From VRUE01 sp963706605 (GTDB lineage: Bacteria; Actinomycetota; Thermoleophilia; Solirubrobacterales; 70-9): a DNA stretch of 64,000 nt. The first letter of the stretch is position 1. Each line of letters starts with the position of its first letter. The notes below the pieces were generated by a model, which made no database searches, had not been told where the DNA came from, and saw nothing but the letters and a program-made list of their open reading frames with translations. The DNA lies in the NCBI GenBank assembly GCA_963706605.1, contig OY970165.1, positions 2,108,001 through 2,172,000 of the forward strand. The letters run 5' to 3'. Position numbers and translations under genes: made by a program. Positions 16,839 to 25,552 of this stretch are shown in pieces.

Positions 16839-19037
16839 ATGAGTGTCGAGAGACCGACCTACGACGCCGCGGCGATCGAGGCCGCGCGGCAGGCGAGCTG
16901 GGCTGATCGGAATGCATTCGAGACGCCGGTCCCGGCGACGGGACAGGCGGCCGTCTACGTCAAGCCGTCCAGCCCCTTCACCTCCGGCAACCTTCACATG
17001 GGCCATGTTCGCGACTATGCGATCGGCGACGCCTACGCTCGCTTCCGCCGGGCGCAGGGCGATGCCGTGCTCTTCGGGTTCGGCTTCGACGCCTTTGGCT
17101 TGCCGGCTGAGATGGCGGCAATCGATCGGGGTGTGCGGCCGGCGGACTGGGTCGAGCGCTGTGGCGAGCGAATGTTGGCGCAGATGAAGCGCCTTGGATT
17201 CTCCTTCGACTACGACCGCGCCTTCTACAGCTCCGACGAGGGGCAGTACCGCTGGTCGCAGTGGCTCTTCGTGACGTTGTACGAGGCGGGAATGATCTAC
17301 CGCGACGACGCCACTGTCGATTGGTGCGATAGCTGCCAGACGACGCTGGCAGCGCTCCAGGTCGAGGACGGACGCTGCTGGCGCTGTCACAACAAGGTGC
17401 GGTTGATCCGTCGCCCGACCTGGTTCCTGCGGCTGTCCACCTACCTGGAAGAGAACGATCGAAATCTCGAGAGCCTGGTCGACTGGGACGAGCTATCGCT
17501 CAAGACCCAGCGCTACATCCTCGGCCGGTCCGACGGGATCGAGTTCGACGCGCAGGATCCCGACGGTGGCGTCCTCAGCGTCTTCACCCCCCACGCCGAG
17601 GCGGTGGGTGAGGCTCGCTTCGTGCTCGTCTCCCCGCGCCACCCTGCAGCGGAGCGGTGGACGGCAAAGGGGGGAGTTTCGGAGCAGCTTGACGAGCTGC
17701 GCTCGGGCGGTTGGGAGCGCAGCGCCCGCGATGCCGCCGCGGTGCCGGTGATCGAGACCGACGTCGCCGTCTCCGTCCCGGGGGGCCGCGCGCTGCCGGT
17801 ATTCGTCTCGCCGATCGTCGATGCCCGTTACGGGCCCACCGCGGTGCTCGGTATTCCCGCCGTGGATGAGGCCGACGAGGCGATCGCCGCTCGCATTTCC
17901 CACGCCATCGAGAAATCGCCAAGTGGCTCGGTCGCCGATCTGAAGGCGCGTCCGGCGACGCGCTACCGCGCCTATGACTTCTCGATCTCGCGCCAGCGCT
18001 ACTGGGGCACCCCGATTCCTATCGTGCACTGCGCGGAGTGCGGGGTCGTGCCGGTGCCGGTCGAGGACCTGCCGGTGCGGTTGCCGCGCGACGTCGAGCC
18101 GACCGGCGAAGGCAATCCGCTGGCCGAGCGCCCCGACTTCCTCGAGGTGTCCTGTCCGCGCTGCGGTGGTGTTGCCGAGCGCGAGACCGACACGCTCGAT
18201 TGCCATTTCGACGCGCTCTGGCTATGGGTCCCCGCCGCGGTGCCCCCGGCGGACCGTGCCGAGCAGATGTTCACCCACCCGGATCTGCGCCGCTGGCTTC
18301 CCGCCGAGCGGCTTGTCGCGGGTAACGACAGCGGCGGCTTTGTCTTCGACCAACGCGTCGTCACCAAGGCGCTGCGCGAGATCGGCCCCTTCTCCTTCAT
18401 CGAGGACGGCGAGCCCTTCGCCGGTTGCCTCTTCCACGAGATGGTGATCGCCGACGGGCGCAAGATGAGCAAGCACCTCGGCAACGTCGTCGACCCCGAC
18501 GGGCTGGTCGCCGAGCACGGCGCCGACACGGTGCGACTGGCTGTCCTCTACGCCGCCGGCCCCGCCAAGGCGCTCAACTGGACCGACGGGGCGCTGCGCT
18601 TTGCGTCTCGGTTCCTCAGAGGGCTCTGGGACTACACCCATGACAGCATCGCCGCCGCCGCCGAGGCGCCTGAGGACGCGGGGGCCGCAGCCGATACCGC
18701 CTTCATCCGCGAGCGGCTCGGGAAATGGTGTGAGAACGGGCTGGAGCGCATCGCCGCCGACCTCGAGGAGCTTCAGATGCACAAGGCCGTGCGCAACGTG
18801 ACTCGGCTCCTGGAGCGAATCCGTGACTACGAGAAGCGGATCGTCAAGCGCCGTGGCAGCCTCAGTCGCGATGATTTCGAGGCCTTGCTGGAGGCACTCG
18901 CCCTGCTCGCGCGGGTCCTTTCCCCGTTTGCCCCCCACATCGCCGAGCAGCTTCTTCTCGCGCTCGACAGGGATGCCTCTGTAGGATTTCCCCGGCAAGG
19001 AGAGAACGAGGCCCTATCAATGGCCAAGAATAATTGA
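16839..19037 (+). CDS. Divergent short leucyl-tRNA synthetase-like protein
   Basis: A 732-residue class I synthetase, starting at ATG 16839 (an earlier in-frame start at 16776 adds non-conserved residues). Leucyl-type features include the HIGH-motif variant HMGH (residues 53-56), FDAFGLPAE, a zinc-ribbon CDSC...CWRCH near residue 170, and a second zinc pair (HCAEC, CPRC). The signature lysine loop reads KMSKH (about 542-546) in place of KMSKS. The inserted editing region lacks the usual TTRPDT threonine-rich motif (VFTPHAEAVGE stands there), although GIPAVDEAD keeps the aspartates. It is shorter than most bacterial LeuRS (about 800-870) and ends soon after the anticodon-binding helices. It is either this lineage's LeuRS or a paralogue with altered function; this cannot be decided without the rest of the genome. 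Confidence 0.75.
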   Translation: MSVERPTYDAAAIEAARQASWADRNAFETPVPATGQAAVYVKPSSPFTSGNLHMGHVRDYAIGDAYARFRRAQGDAVLFGFGFDAFGLPAEMAAIDRGVRPADWVERCGERMLAQMKRLGFSFDYDRAFYSSDEGQYRWSQWLFVTLYEAGMIYRDDATVDWCDSCQTTLAALQVEDGRCWRCHNKVRLIRRPTWFLRLSTYLEENDRNLESLVDWDELSLKTQRYILGRSDGIEFDAQDPDGGVLSVFTPHAEAVGEARFVLVSPRHPAAERWTAKGGVSEQLDELRSGGWERSARDAAAVPVIETDVAVSVPGGRALPVFVSPIVDARYGPTAVLGIPAVDEADEAIAARISHAIEKSPSGSVADLKARPATRYRAYDFSISRQRYWGTPIPIVHCAECGVVPVPVEDLPVRLPRDVEPTGEGNPLAERPDFLEVSCPRCGGVAERETDTLDCHFDALWLWVPAAVPPADRAEQMFTHPDLRRWLPAERLVAGNDSGGFVFDQRVVTKALREIGPFSFIEDGEPFAGCLFHEMVIADGRKMSKHLGNVVDPDGLVAEHGADTVRLAVLYAAGPAKALNWTDGALRFASRFLRGLWDYTHDSIAAAAEAPEDAGAAADTAFIRERLGKWCENGLERIAADLEELQMHKAVRNVTRLLERIRDYEKRIVKRRGSLSRDDFEALLEALALLARVLSPFAPHIAEQLLLALDRDASVGFPRQGENEALSMAKNN

Positions 19038-19157
19038 TCGATATGTCAGCATCTGCTATACAAAACCGCTCATGATCAGGCGCCAGCACGGAAAGCGCAG
19101 GCGGAGATTCGCCAAGGCCGGGGGCCTGCCCTCGCTAGCCAGGGGTGGCGAGGGACG

Positions 19158-20453
19158 ATGACCCTCGCGGCTGACCAGCGCACCCGCTCCTGTGCGACGG
19201 AGCTGGTCTGCCACGACTGTGGGCTTCGACTGCCCCTTCTCGATACGACCTTCAAGTGCCTTGGCTGTGGCCAGGGTCTCGACATCGACTACGACTACGA
19301 GCTGGCGACCGAGCGGCTCGCCGAGCTGCCGACCTCCGAGCGGCAGATCAACATATGGCGTTTCGAGGAGCTGCTGCCGATCGTCGACGCCGGCGCCCAG
19401 GCTCGGGTTGGCCGAAACAGCGGCCGCACGCCGCTGATCCACGCTGATCGGCTCGGCGCCGAGCTGGGCCTGCGCAAGCTCTACCTGAAGGACGACAGCA
19501 CCCAACGCCCCAGTCTCTCCTACAAGGATCGCGTCGTCTCGATGGCGGTCGCACGGCTGCTCGAGCTGGGCAAGGGGGAGATGGGCTGCGTCTCGACCGG
19601 CAACGTCGGCACCGCGGTCGCCTCGCTGGCCGCCAAGGCCGGGGTCGCCGCCTATGTCTTCTACCCGAGCAACCTGGAGCGCGGCAAGGCCCGCGCCTGC
19701 CGCGCGCTCGGCGCCGCGGTGATCCAGCTCGATGGCAACTACGACGAAGCCAACCGTGCCTGCCGCGAGCTGGCTCTGGCCAGCGGCATCCAGTTCGCCA
19801 ACATCACCCTGCGCCCGTTCTACGCGGAGGGGGCGAAGACGGTGGCCTTCGAGGTGGTCGAGCAGCTCGACTGGTGCTCGCCGGACCATTTCGTGATCCC
19901 GGCCGCCGGCGGCACGCTTTCGTCCCGCGTCCATAAGGGGCTGCAGGAGATGGAGATGGTGCAGATGGCAGAGACCTCCGCGACCAAGATCCACGTCGCC
20001 CAGCCCGAGGGCTGTGGGCCGATCGCCACCGCGGTTCTCGACGGCAGCGGTGAGATCGAGCCGCAGAGGCCGAAGACGGCCGCCCACTCGCTGGCGATCG
20101 GTGCTCCGGGAGATGGACCGTTGGTCGTCGACGCGGTGATGTCGCGGGGTGGCTCGGCGGCGACGGCGACCGATCCCGAGATCTTCGAGGCGCTCGACCT
20201 GCTCGGCGCCACCGAGGGGATCCTCACCGAGCCGGCCGGTGGCACCACGATCGCCGCCACGATGAAGCTGGCGAACGAGGGCAAGCTCGGCCCCGATGAC
20301 ACCGTGGTCGCCGTGATCAGCGGCAATGGCTATAAGACCCTCGACGAGCACCCCGAGAAGCACTGGCCGGAGATGGTCGCCCCCGAGGTCGAGGCGATGA
20401 CCGAGACGCTGGCGCAATTCCGCCACCACGGCGTCGGCGCCCCGCTCGCCTGA
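19158..20453 (+). CDS. thrC: Threonine synthase
   Basis: A 431-residue fold-type II PLP enzyme starting at ATG 19158. The N terminus has a zinc-ribbon-like pair of CxxC motifs (Cys18/21, Cys34/37). The PLP lysine is Lys123 in SLSYKDR, where SFKDR is usual. The phosphate-binding loop is STGNVGTA, and a Gly/Ser-rich motif follows in AAGGTLSS. The pathway role is O-phosphohomoserine to L-threonine plus phosphate. The Tyr substitution and strongly aspartate-rich N-terminal linker are mildly unusual, and a related PLP lyase cannot be excluded. It sits 120 bases after the LeuRS-like gene and before hisH. Confidence 0.82.
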   Translation: MTLAADQRTRSCATELVCHDCGLRLPLLDTTFKCLGCGQGLDIDYDYELATERLAELPTSERQINIWRFEELLPIVDAGAQARVGRNSGRTPLIHADRLGAELGLRKLYLKDDSTQRPSLSYKDRVVSMAVARLLELGKGEMGCVSTGNVGTAVASLAAKAGVAAYVFYPSNLERGKARACRALGAAVIQLDGNYDEANRACRELALASGIQFANITLRPFYAEGAKTVAFEVVEQLDWCSPDHFVIPAAGGTLSSRVHKGLQEMEMVQMAETSATKIHVAQPEGCGPIATAVLDGSGEIEPQRPKTAAHSLAIGAPGDGPLVVDAVMSRGGSAATATDPEIFEALDLLGATEGILTEPAGGTTIAATMKLANEGKLGPDDTVVAVISGNGYKTLDEHPEKHWPEMVAPEVEAMTETLAQFRHHGVGAPLA

Positions 20454-20492
20454 GGGCGGAAGCGGGGCATTGCCTGCCGGTACCCTGGGTCC

Positions 20493-21158
20493 GTGAACTC
20501 TTCCATTGCGATCATCGATTGCGGCTGGGGAAACCGGCGCTCGGTCGAGAAGGCGTTTCTCAAGGTCGGTGCTGAAGCCCGGATCACCAACGACTCGCGT
20601 GAGATTCTCGCCGCGGACGGCGCGGTGGTCGTCGGAGTCGGCGCCTTTCCGGCGGCGATGACGCGGCTCGAGGAGTCCGGCATGGCGGATGTGCTGAAGG
20701 AACGCCACGAGGCCGGTGGCCCGATCCTCGGGATATGCCTGGGGCTGCAGGTCTTCTTCGAGCGCTCCGAAGAGCACGGGGGGGCCGATGGTCTCGGCTT
20801 CCTCGAGGGACGGGTGCAGGAGCTTCCGGCCGGCAGCCTGAAGCTGCCGCAGATCGGCTGGAACCAGGTCGAATGGAGTCCGGACTCGCGCCTGGGCGAG
20901 GGGATCGAGAAGGGGGAGTCGACCTTCTACCACCTGCACTCCTTTGCGGCCTATGACGGTGACGAGCCGGATGCGTTCTTCGCCCGGCCCGAGGTCGTCG
21001 GCCGAGCGACCTACGGCTGCGCATTTGCCACCGCGATCGAGAAGCCGCCCGTCTACGGCGTCCAGTTCCACCCGGAGAAGTCCTCTCGGCAGGGTCTCAG
21101 GCTGCTGCAGAACTTCGCCGGTATCTGCGCCAAGTCCGAACCCGCTCCCGTCGCCTAG
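20493..21158 (+). CDS. hisH: Imidazole glycerol phosphate synthase, glutaminase subunit HisH
   Basis: A 221-residue class I glutamine amidotransferase starting at GTG 20493. The nucleophile Cys82 lies in GICLGLQ and the catalytic His/Glu in YGVQFHPEKSS near residue 198. The oxyanion loop is GVGAFPAAM. It releases ammonia that is channelled to HisF to form imidazole glycerol phosphate and AICAR in histidine synthesis. hisF follows 17 bases downstream. Confidence 0.92.
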   Translation: MNSSIAIIDCGWGNRRSVEKAFLKVGAEARITNDSREILAADGAVVVGVGAFPAAMTRLEESGMADVLKERHEAGGPILGICLGLQVFFERSEEHGGADGLGFLEGRVQELPAGSLKLPQIGWNQVEWSPDSRLGEGIEKGESTFYHLHSFAAYDGDEPDAFFARPEVVGRATYGCAFATAIEKPPVYGVQFHPEKSSRQGLRLLQNFAGICAKSEPAPVA

Positions 21159-21175
21159 CCGAGGGCTTTCTCGCG

Positions 21176-22003
21176 ATGGGTGTCTTCCTCAGCGAGCCGA
21201 GGCTGACCGATCCGCTTTCGGGGTCGGCGCCGACCCCGGGCGGCAGGGTCTACCAGCGCGTCATCCCCTGCCTCGACGTGGATGCGGGGCGGGTCGTCAA
21301 GGGATCTCGCTTCGTCGACCTCAAGGACGCCGGGGATCCGGTCGAGCTCGCGGCACGCTACGACTCCGAAGGTGCCGACGAGCTGGTCTTCCTCGACATC
21401 ACCGCGACCAGCGATAAGCGCGCCACCGTCGTCGACCTGGCGAGGGAGGTCGCCAACGACGTCTTCGTCCCCTTCACGGTCGGCGGCGGCATCCGCTCGC
21501 TCGAGGACGCACAGGTGGTCTTGGATGCCGGTGCCGACAAGGTCGGCGTCAACTCCGCCGCGGTCGACCGTCCGGAGTTGATCGACGAGATCAAGGAGGT
21601 GCTGGCCCGCGAGGTGCTGGTGGTCGCGATCGACGCCAGGCGGAGGCCCGGTGGCGAGGGGTGGAACGTGTTCACCGCGGGGGGCAGGATCGATACCGGG
21701 GTGGATGTCGTCGAGTGGGCCAAGCAGTCCTCCGACAGGGGGGCCGGCGAGATCCTCCTCACCAGCATGGATCGCGACGGCACCAGAGATGGTTATGACC
21801 TCGAGCTGACCAACGCCGTCAGTGAGGCGGCGGACATCCCGGTCATCGCCTCGGGCGGCGCCGGTGAGATCCAGCACTTGGTGGAGGCCTTCGAGGTCGG
21901 TGCCGACGCGGTGCTCTGCGCCTCGATCTTCCACTACGGCCAGTACACGATCGGCGAGGTCAAGCGCCGGCTCGATGAGGCGGGCATACACGTCCGCCTC
22001 TAG
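21176..22003 (+). CDS. hisF: Imidazole glycerol phosphate synthase, cyclase subunit HisF
   Basis: A 275-residue TIM barrel with RVIPCLDVDAGRVVKG (catalytic Asp), FTVGGGIRSLED, GADKVGVNS, LLTSMDRDGT (second catalytic Asp) and VIASGGAGE. It completes the HisF/HisH complex. About 25 residues precede the usual N-terminal RVIPCLDV. No alternative ATG, GTG or TTG lies nearer, so the extension (MGVFLSEPRLTDP...) seems real. Confidence 0.93.
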   Translation: MGVFLSEPRLTDPLSGSAPTPGGRVYQRVIPCLDVDAGRVVKGSRFVDLKDAGDPVELAARYDSEGADELVFLDITATSDKRATVVDLAREVANDVFVPFTVGGGIRSLEDAQVVLDAGADKVGVNSAAVDRPELIDEIKEVLAREVLVVAIDARRRPGGEGWNVFTAGGRIDTGVDVVEWAKQSSDRGAGEILLTSMDRDGTRDGYDLELTNAVSEAADIPVIASGGAGEIQHLVEAFEVGADAVLCASIFHYGQYTIGEVKRRLDEAGIHVRL

Positions 22004-22026
22004 TACCTGAGCGAGCAGCGGCGCCG

Positions 22027-22266
22027 TCAGCGATCGGGGATGGGCTGTTCGGCGGCAAGGCGCGCGAGTTCAGCCATCTCCACGTCCAGCGCGGTGGCGA
22101 GGCTGGCCACGAGATCCCAGGTGGGATTCTGCCTCCCGTTCTCAATGCGGGAGACGGAGGTCCAGTGGATGTCGGCTTCTGCCGCGAGGTCTTCGATGCT
22201 CAATTCGCGCGAACCACGAAGGTGTCGAATTGCGGCTCCAAGTTGGGCAGATGTCGGTTGCGGCAC
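22027..22266 (-). CDS. XRE-family helix-turn-helix regulator
   Basis: A 79-residue protein starting at ATG 22266 and consisting of a single HTH_3 domain: LGAAIRHLRGSRELSIEDLA (helices 1-2), DIHWTSVSRIENGRQNP (recognition helix and the ENG turn) and LATALDVEMAELARLA. It is convergent with hisF. Several short palindromes just upstream may be its own operators. It begins the accessory stretch of small regulators that runs to the tRNA-Met gene. Confidence 0.85.
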   Translation of the reverse strand: MPQPTSAQLGAAIRHLRGSRELSIEDLAAEADIHWTSVSRIENGRQNPTWDLVASLATALDVEMAELARLAAEQPIPDR

Positions 22267-22291
22267 GGAGGCGGAACAGCCTCCCGCGACC

Positions 22292-22329
22292 GCGCTAATA
22301 GCGCCATAGCATATACGCTAGGGTGCCCT
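22292..22329. promoter_or_regulatory. Cluster of short palindromes upstream of XRE regulator
   Basis: Three dyads lie 26-63 bases upstream of the XRE start: GCGCTaatAGCGC (22292-22304, perfect arms), TAGCatatacGCTA (22307-22320, 12 of 14 symmetric) and AGGGtgCCCT (22320-22329). They are typical of autoregulatory operators for small HTH proteins. Function is inferred from position only. Confidence 0.4.
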
Positions 22330-22370
22330 ATAGAGGAGGGTGACAGGGGAGTACCAAAGAGAGGCAGGGA

Positions 22371-22503
22371 GATGAGCACGAGGATCGAGGCGGCGTCAAG
22401 GGGCGACCGCTCTCAATCCCCGCGGCTGCTTTCGTCCTGTAGACGTGTCCCGACCGCTTCACCTCCCATGGGCGGTCGGGGCACAGCCGCTGCAAGGCGA
22501 TGA
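22371..22503 (+). CDS. Possible 43-residue leader ORF
   Basis: A short frame from ATG 22371, preceded by a purine-rich AGAGGCAGGGAG, ends in CGATGA so that its stop overlaps the start of the next gene. The peptide is Arg/Ser/Pro-rich (ending GGRGTAAARR) with no recognisable domain. Translational coupling is the only support; it could equally be noncoding leader. Confidence 0.25.
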
Positions 22504-22784
22504 CCGTGAGCTCATCGTCGCTGGAAGCGATCATGGGACACGACGTACGCCTGGATGTCCTGTGCTGTCTGCTCGACGGCGAGCCGCTGACGGACCTGCA
22601 GCTCAGCGCCAGGACCGGTAAGTCGCTGCCGGTGGTGGTTCACCACCTCAGGCTGCTCGATTCGTTTGACTTGGTCGACAAAGAAGACAGTCCGGAAGAC
22701 GGGAGGCCACTCTATGTGGCCACCCTGGATGAGCATCCCGACTGGGTGCGGGAAGCCGTTGAGGCACATTGCCGCCCCGGCTAG
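22500..22784 (+). CDS. ArsR-like winged-helix DNA-binding protein
   Basis: A 94-residue protein starting at ATG 22500. DVRLDVLCCLLDGEPLTDLQ and SLPVVVHHLRLLDSFDLVDK match the helix 1 / recognition helix / wing plan of ArsR-type regulators (family pattern: xxVSxHLxxLxxxGLV). The C terminus (DEHPDWVREAVEAHCRPG) is short and lacks a metal-binding motif. It is one of five small regulators in this stretch. Target unknown. Confidence 0.7.
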   Translation: MTVSSSSLEAIMGHDVRLDVLCCLLDGEPLTDLQLSARTGKSLPVVVHHLRLLDSFDLVDKEDSPEDGRPLYVATLDEHPDWVREAVEAHCRPG

Positions 22785-22857
22785 CCGGCTAGCGAGACTT
22801 GGAGATCAGGAGAGCGGACCGGAGGTTTGCCTTCCGGGTCTCTCGTAAAATTGAGTT

Positions 22858-23703
22858 ATGGCTTCTTCGCCCATTCAGCTTCACTCAGAGCGCCACGGTC
22901 GTCCCCGCGAACTGAGCGTTGACGATCTCGCCATGCTCGTGTGGCAGAAGATCTATCGTGCCCGCGACTTTCACTGGCTTTTCAAAGGGACGCTCCAGTC
23001 ATATCGGGGACTAGGGCCTGAGGAGGAGGAGCCGACGATTGCCGATGCCGAATCGTTTTTCATCGGGCGGCTCAAAGTTTCCGGTGTCGGACACTCCGTG
23101 CTCAACGGGGACGAGCCACCTCTTTCTGCCTTTCAGCCATTCGATCTGGATCTGTTGCTCGACCTCGTGGAGTTGCTGCATGGCGAAGTTGTCGAAGAGC
23201 CGATCATGGTTTATCCGCCCGAGTGCCTTGACATCGAGGGATTCGACAAGAAGGCCGGGCAGAAAATATTCCGCGACGAAATCAATGAGGTTCTTCAGTT
23301 GGCCAGCCCTTCCCTGGAACTACTTCCAATCGGACACGTGGTTGAGCGCGACGAACAGCATCGCGACCTCTATGTCGAGCCGTTCCCTGAAGGCACCGAG
23401 GTTGAGGTCATGGACCCCGTCGAGCATGCGCTTGGCCTATTTCTTCGTCGTGGAGCTACGGTCGAGGATCAGCGGGCTGCCGTTAAGCAGCTCGCCGATG
23501 CGCTTGAGCATCTGCGTTCGGAGGTTAAGGAGGAGTTGCTATCCAAGGACGAGCGCGACCTGTTCCGAATCGCGAACGGATTCGCCATTCGCCACAACAG
23601 CGCGGACCAGCAACGCGATTACGATAAGCCCGTGTGGCTGACCTGGATGTTCCACGTCTATCTGGCAACCATTCGCGCCGTTGTGGCCGTTAGGCATCGG
23701 TAG
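22858..23703 (+). CDS. Unknown 281-residue protein of the accessory stretch
   Basis: Starts at ATG 22858. Its codon usage is noticeably less GC-biased than the housekeeping genes, suggesting transfer. No catalytic motif is recognised. The N-terminal half is mixed alpha/beta with acidic stretches (GLGPEEEEPTIADAESFFIG). The C-terminal 80 residues are helical, ending in FRIANGFAIRHNSADQQRDY and a hydrophobic helix (LTWMFHVYLATIRAVVAVRH). A helical C-terminal domain with an IRHN motif recalls HEPN/abortive-infection proteins, but the spacing of a true HEPN Rx4-6H motif is not clear. A defence role is possible but speculative. Confidence 0.6.
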   Translation: MASSPIQLHSERHGRPRELSVDDLAMLVWQKIYRARDFHWLFKGTLQSYRGLGPEEEEPTIADAESFFIGRLKVSGVGHSVLNGDEPPLSAFQPFDLDLLLDLVELLHGEVVEEPIMVYPPECLDIEGFDKKAGQKIFRDEINEVLQLASPSLELLPIGHVVERDEQHRDLYVEPFPEGTEVEVMDPVEHALGLFLRRGATVEDQRAAVKQLADALEHLRSEVKEELLSKDERDLFRIANGFAIRHNSADQQRDYDKPVWLTWMFHVYLATIRAVVAVRHR

Positions 23704-23789
23704 TTGCCCCCTGCGGGGGTCGGGCGCGAGCATCCTTGACTACCGCCCTCGCGGTGCTGTTCTGCGGGTAGGTCGGGGCGGGGTAGCGA

Positions 23790-24059
23790 CTATGTGAGAA
23801 GCGCGACGGCGCGGAGCCCTGCTGGTGTCGGCTCCACAATCTCGTCGTCGCGGTCTTTGAACAGGCCGAACTCACGGAGCCCCCTGATCGCCTGAGCCGC
23901 TGTGTCGACTTCTCTGGCGTCGTCGGGGTCGCTGATGATCTTCAGCGACAGCTCCCTGGCTGTCAGGTTTTGGGGATGAAGTTCCGCGGCGACTTCGAGG
24001 ATCACGGCTTCGACTATCGCAACGTTGTAGTTAGGTGGCGGCCCCGCTCTACTTGGCAC
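23790..24059 (-). CDS. Small winged-helix-like protein
   Basis: An 89-residue protein with GTG start at 24059, chosen because it overlaps the end of the upstream ArsR gene by only 11 bases; an ATG at 24092 overlaps more. The sequence (VAIVEAVILEVAAELHPQNL ... AAQAIRGLREFGLFKDRDDE) looks like a compact winged helix with a beta-wing (EIVEPTPAGLRAVALL). It appears to be co-transcribed with the upstream regulator and may modify its DNA binding; that is inference. Confidence 0.55.
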   Translation of the reverse strand: MPSRAGPPPNYNVAIVEAVILEVAAELHPQNLTARELSLKIISDPDDAREVDTAAQAIRGLREFGLFKDRDDEIVEPTPAGLRAVALLT

Positions 24060-24762
24060 TGGTTTTGGCTTTCCGGTTGCTGTCCCTGCCATTGGTCTTG
24101 CCCTTGGCCGTCGCGCCCTTGCCGTTCGCAGAAGCGGATTTCGCGACCTTGGAGCCCTGCGCCTTGTCGGAGAGGTCGCGGCTGTCCTCGAAGGCGAGCA
24201 CGCCGACGGTGTATCCCTTGATGCCGGTCGCACTCTTGTTGGCCTTCGTCGCGCGGGCCGCGGACGCGCGTTGCTCGTCTTCGACTTCCTTCGTGAACCG
24301 CTCGGCCATTGCCTCTACGTTCTTCTGCCCCTCTGCGTCGAGGACAGGCATCCGGCAGATGTGGCTGCTTGCCTTCGTTAGCTTTTTGGCGGTCAGGGCG
24401 TCCGCCAGATCGTTGAAGAGGTCGCTTGCGAGGCCCCCGCCAATGACCGCCCGCAGTCCCCTCTTCATTCCTCGCCACGTCTTTGACGGGAGAAGGGTCT
24501 TTGACGTGGCGCGGTAGTAGTGCTCCACCGCCCCACGGCGCGGCTCGGTTTTCACCAGCTCGATCCGTTCGTAGTTTTTGAGGACCGTGACGTGGTAGCT
24601 GACCTGGCTCAGCCCTTCGTCGAGCATCTTGGCGAGTTCGTTCGGGCTCGCCATCCGTTCGGTGAGGATGGCCAGGATTTCGACGCGAAGTTCATGCGAC
24701 AGCGATTTCACGAATCCTTGATCGACGGCTTTACGCCCTCCATTGTTCTTGCGCTTTGGCAT
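24049..24762 (-). CDS. ArsR-type regulator with lysine-rich C-terminal tail
   Basis: A 237-residue protein starting at ATG 24762. The winged helix spans about residues 15-85 (ELRVEILAILTERMASPNEL ... GLSQVSYHVTVLKNYERIEL, with HYYRATSKTLLP closing the domain). An alpha-helical middle (about 95-185) follows, then a flexible Lys/Ala/Gly tail (SASANGKGATAKGKTNG...), as in nucleoid-like proteins. The winged helix plus HYYRA segment is clearly related to each half of the duplicated regulator at 25553-26872. A perfect inverted repeat lies 53 bases upstream. Confidence 0.8.
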   Translation of the reverse strand: MPKRKNNGGRKAVDQGFVKSLSHELRVEILAILTERMASPNELAKMLDEGLSQVSYHVTVLKNYERIELVKTEPRRGAVEHYYRATSKTLLPSKTWRGMKRGLRAVIGGGLASDLFNDLADALTAKKLTKASSHICRMPVLDAEGQKNVEAMAERFTKEVEDEQRASAARATKANKSATGIKGYTVGVLAFEDSRDLSDKAQGSKVAKSASANGKGATAKGKTNGRDSNRKAKTSAK

Positions 24763-24814
24763 TGCTCCCGTCCTCCCGCCGCCGCTTCTCTGAGCGGTCG
24801 GTGCTATTTGGAAT

Positions 24815-24832
24815 AAGAAGTGGCAACTTCTT
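24815..24832. promoter_or_regulatory. Perfect inverted repeat upstream of ArsR-type regulator
   Basis: AAGAAGT ggca ACTTCTT: 7-bp perfect arms at 24815-24821 and 24826-24832, located 53 bases upstream of the regulator start at 24762 (minus strand), in an otherwise A/T-richer region. It is a plausible operator. A terminator is less likely because neither flanking gene ends here. Confidence 0.45.
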
Positions 24833-24965
24833 GGAACGGCTGAGTCTTGCTGACCTTTCCGTAAGTTTCACAACCCGCGCAAAGCTTTACCTGTTAGTCG
24901 GGTTTTCTTAAGCAACAGCCGTCGACCGCATGGCGGAAGCAGCTAAGAGGCGAATTTGCGCGCGG

Positions 24966-25160
24966 TCAGTCGAGGAGCTGGCCGGGTTTGACCTCGACCG
25001 CTTTTGCAAGGCGGCGCAGCGTCGAGATTTGCGGATCGCGCTTCCCGGCCTCCATTCGGCTTACCTCCGTGACATGGACCCCGCTGCGCTGTGCAACTTC
25101 TTCCTGGGTCAGCCCCAGGCGTTCCCGTGCCTCCCGCAGTCTGGTGCCGAAGTGGGTCAC
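24966..25160 (-). CDS. XRE-family helix-turn-helix regulator
   Basis: A 64-residue single HTH_3 domain starting at ATG 25160: FGTRLREARERLGLTQEEVA, SGVHVTEVSRMEAGKRDPQ and LRRLAKAVEVKPGQLLD. It is very compact, with no extra domain. Like its neighbours it lies between hisF and tRNA-Met. Its target is unknown; it may repress its own promoter in the 392-base upstream gap. Confidence 0.88.
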   Translation of the reverse strand: MTHFGTRLREARERLGLTQEEVAQRSGVHVTEVSRMEAGKRDPQISTLRRLAKAVEVKPGQLLD

Positions 25161-25552
25161 GGACGGGATCGTCTGTGCTTGAGACAGAAATCGCCATAGG
25201 AAACTTCACAAGTTCTGATGTAAACTCCCATTCCCTCCATGCCGCCTCGGGACGAAGACGGGGGAGCCGGCCACGGTCCCCAAGCAAGCGGGCCGCGACC
25301 GGCCCCCTACATTGCGCGACTTAGCCGTGCTTCATTACCTGCACGCACGAAAAGACGCGGCCGACTTGCGTGACCTTCATTGAAGTCACCTCCCTTCCTC
25401 ATCTTTCAGCGGGTGATCCCGCTGGGCAAGGAAGGAATGCTAAGAAAAATTAGAGTATCGAGCAAAACTCGCCCTGCCGACAACTTTCCTCCGTGCAAGC
25501 CCTTATGCTCTGGCCCGCCTGAGTATCCGAAGGGCACGGAGCAACGACTACT
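25161..25552. other. Regulatory-looking intergenic region between divergent regulators
   Basis: 392 bases with no convincing gene between the XRE gene (minus) and the duplicated regulator (plus). It contains a hairpin AGCGGG tgat CCCGCT (25408-25423) flanked by CTTCCT/AGGAAG, a short dyad around CTTCATTGAAG (25375-25386), and A/T-rich segments near 25205-25225 and 25440-25460. These could be promoters and operators for the two divergent genes. I see no tRNA, repeat or open frame of note. Confidence 0.4.

Noticed and set aside
22858..23703. HEPN ribonuclease assignment for the 281-residue protein
   Set aside because: The IRHN motif is suggestive, but the conserved Rx4-6H spacing and surrounding helix pattern are not convincing.
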